From the NCBI GenBank assembly GCA_007449985.2, contig VIIQ02000827.1:62001-126000 (forward strand): a stretch of DNA of 64,000 nucleotides. Direction: 5' to 3'. The stretch comes from Desmodesmus armatus. Its lineage: Eukaryota; Chlorophyta; Chlorophyceae; Sphaeropleales; Scenedesmaceae. Position 1 is the stretch's first letter. Every line of letters begins with the position of its first letter. Shown in pieces: positions 63,204-64,000 of this stretch. The position numbers and the translations under genes were made by a program. The notes below the pieces were generated by a model that did not search any database, was not told the origin of the DNA, and saw only the letters and a list, made by a program, of their open reading frames with translations.

Positions 63204-63240
63204 TTTTAGGGTTTAGGGTTACCCAACTCGAAAACCCTAA
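63204..63240. repeat. Interstitial telomere motif with inverted partner
   Basis: TTTTAGGGTTTAGGGTT at 63204-63220 faces AAAACCCTAA at 63231-63240, giving telomere units in opposite orientations ten bases apart. Confidence 0.75.
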
Positions 63241-63427
63241 CTCTGGTGCACTGGTGCTGTGGATTGGTGGCTGTCTATCAGCATGCTGTGAGGGCACCAA
63301 CTCGGCACAAGTGGGAGCTGAGCTGCCTATGTGCCCCACTGAATGGCACAGGAAGGAGGACTGCAGGTGCATTTGCACTGCAGCACTGAAGTTTTCACCA
63401 CAGCCCTGCGCAGAGCACACTTGATTG

Positions 63428-63590
63428 ATGTCACTGCACATTTGATGTGTGTGCATCGGAGTTGCTTCAGTCAAACAAGTTGTTTGCAGTTGGTTGATGT
63501 ACATTTGATTTATGTCACTGCACACTGGATGTGTGTGCATCGGAGTTGATGTAGGTTTGCAGTTGGTTGATGTATGAACAGCGCTGGCTG
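63428..63590. repeat. 84-bp tandem repeat, about two copies
   Basis: ATGTCACTGCAC begins at 63428 and again at 63512; the words GATGTGTGTGCATCGGAGTTG and TTTGCAGTTGGTTGATGTA recur with similar spacing. Confidence 0.7.
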
Positions 63591-64000
63591 TGGTGTGGTA
63601 GCAGTTGCTGAGTGGAGGCAATACCAACGGCTGTTGGCCCCATGAAAGTGTCATCTGAACGCTCTAACATGCAACCACAATCCAAGGGCATTTCCAGCTG
63701 CAGATGGCCTTTGTGACTTGCAGACATCCATCTCGTTGTAGCCGCTACATGATTGGATCATGTTGTGTGCACATTTGGGCAGCCAATGTTACCAACACGA
63801 CTGCCTGTTGTAGGGCACTTGCAAGTAGACCGGCCATCACAGCACCCAGCATGCACACGACTTTCCACTTTGCCACAGCCATTCAATGGCTGAGCCGCTC
63901 AGATCTGAGTCAAAAAGAAACAGCAATGGCTGTGGCATAGAGTGAACAAGAACTAGTACAGGCTGAACATGCAGGAGTGACTCCTTCTTGCAGCTCGGAA

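Larger units (their letters stand above)
63143..64000. other. Repeat-rich 3' flank of PhoD copy 2, no gene seen
   Basis: Holds a telomere-like foldback (63204-63240) and an 84-bp tandem repeat near 63428-63590. Short open frames on both strands carry no motif. Confidence 0.5.

Overview
This is nuclear DNA from a eukaryote, most likely a chlorophyte green alga. The protein genes are broken by many GT-AG introns whose acceptors usually read CTGCAG. CAG/CTG triplet runs occur in exons and introns. Interstitial plant-type telomere motifs (TTTAGGG/CCCTAAA) appear at several places, and the replication-dependent histone genes end in a stem-loop. The gene set (animal-type haem peroxidase, PhoD phosphatase, bestrophin, GH79, U-box proteins) fits an alga; a trebouxiophyte is a guess. 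Exon models were built by hand from splice sites, reading-frame phase and family motifs. In every completed model the exon phases join without a stop, except one frameshift noted below.

Layout. Positions 1-2288 (-) hold the 5' half of a PhoD-type phosphatase gene that runs off the left edge. A BTB-domain gene lies at 2796-4076 (+). A U-box gene with an N-terminal helical domain resembling the MLKL/HeLo type is at 6488-12623 (-). An RbfA-family ribosome factor gene (14957-16988, -) sits upstream of it; a 642-bp inverted-repeat element lies between the two. A bestrophin-type channel gene (17342-21489, +) and a secreted GH79 glycosidase gene (21723-25007, +) follow in tandem.

Positions 26327-30019 hold a histone quartet arranged as two divergent pairs, H2A<->H2B and H3<->H4. 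A second copy of the U-box gene is at 32249-37721 (-); it carries a one-base frameshift in the U-box itself. A 20-exon gene at 38285-49104 (+) encodes a 1,052-residue protein: signal peptide, animal haem-peroxidase domain, DOMON domain, then a cytochrome b561 membrane domain. Positions 49105-55302 hold no gene I can name. A complete second PhoD gene (55303-63142, +) follows, reading outward as a mirror of the copy at the left end. The last 860 bases are repeat-rich and non-coding as far as I can see.

How they fit together. This is a eukaryotic segment without operons. Several products look secreted or membrane-bound: two PhoD phosphatases (phosphate scavenging), GH79 (glucuronide trimming of wall or matrix polysaccharide) and the peroxidase-DOMON-b561 protein (electron transfer across the plasma membrane). 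That fusion is the most unusual object here. It joins a transmembrane electron carrier to an outer peroxidase domain, as dual oxidases do, but uses a b561 module instead of an NADPH oxidase. Its peroxidase domain has lost most of the usual distal haem residues.
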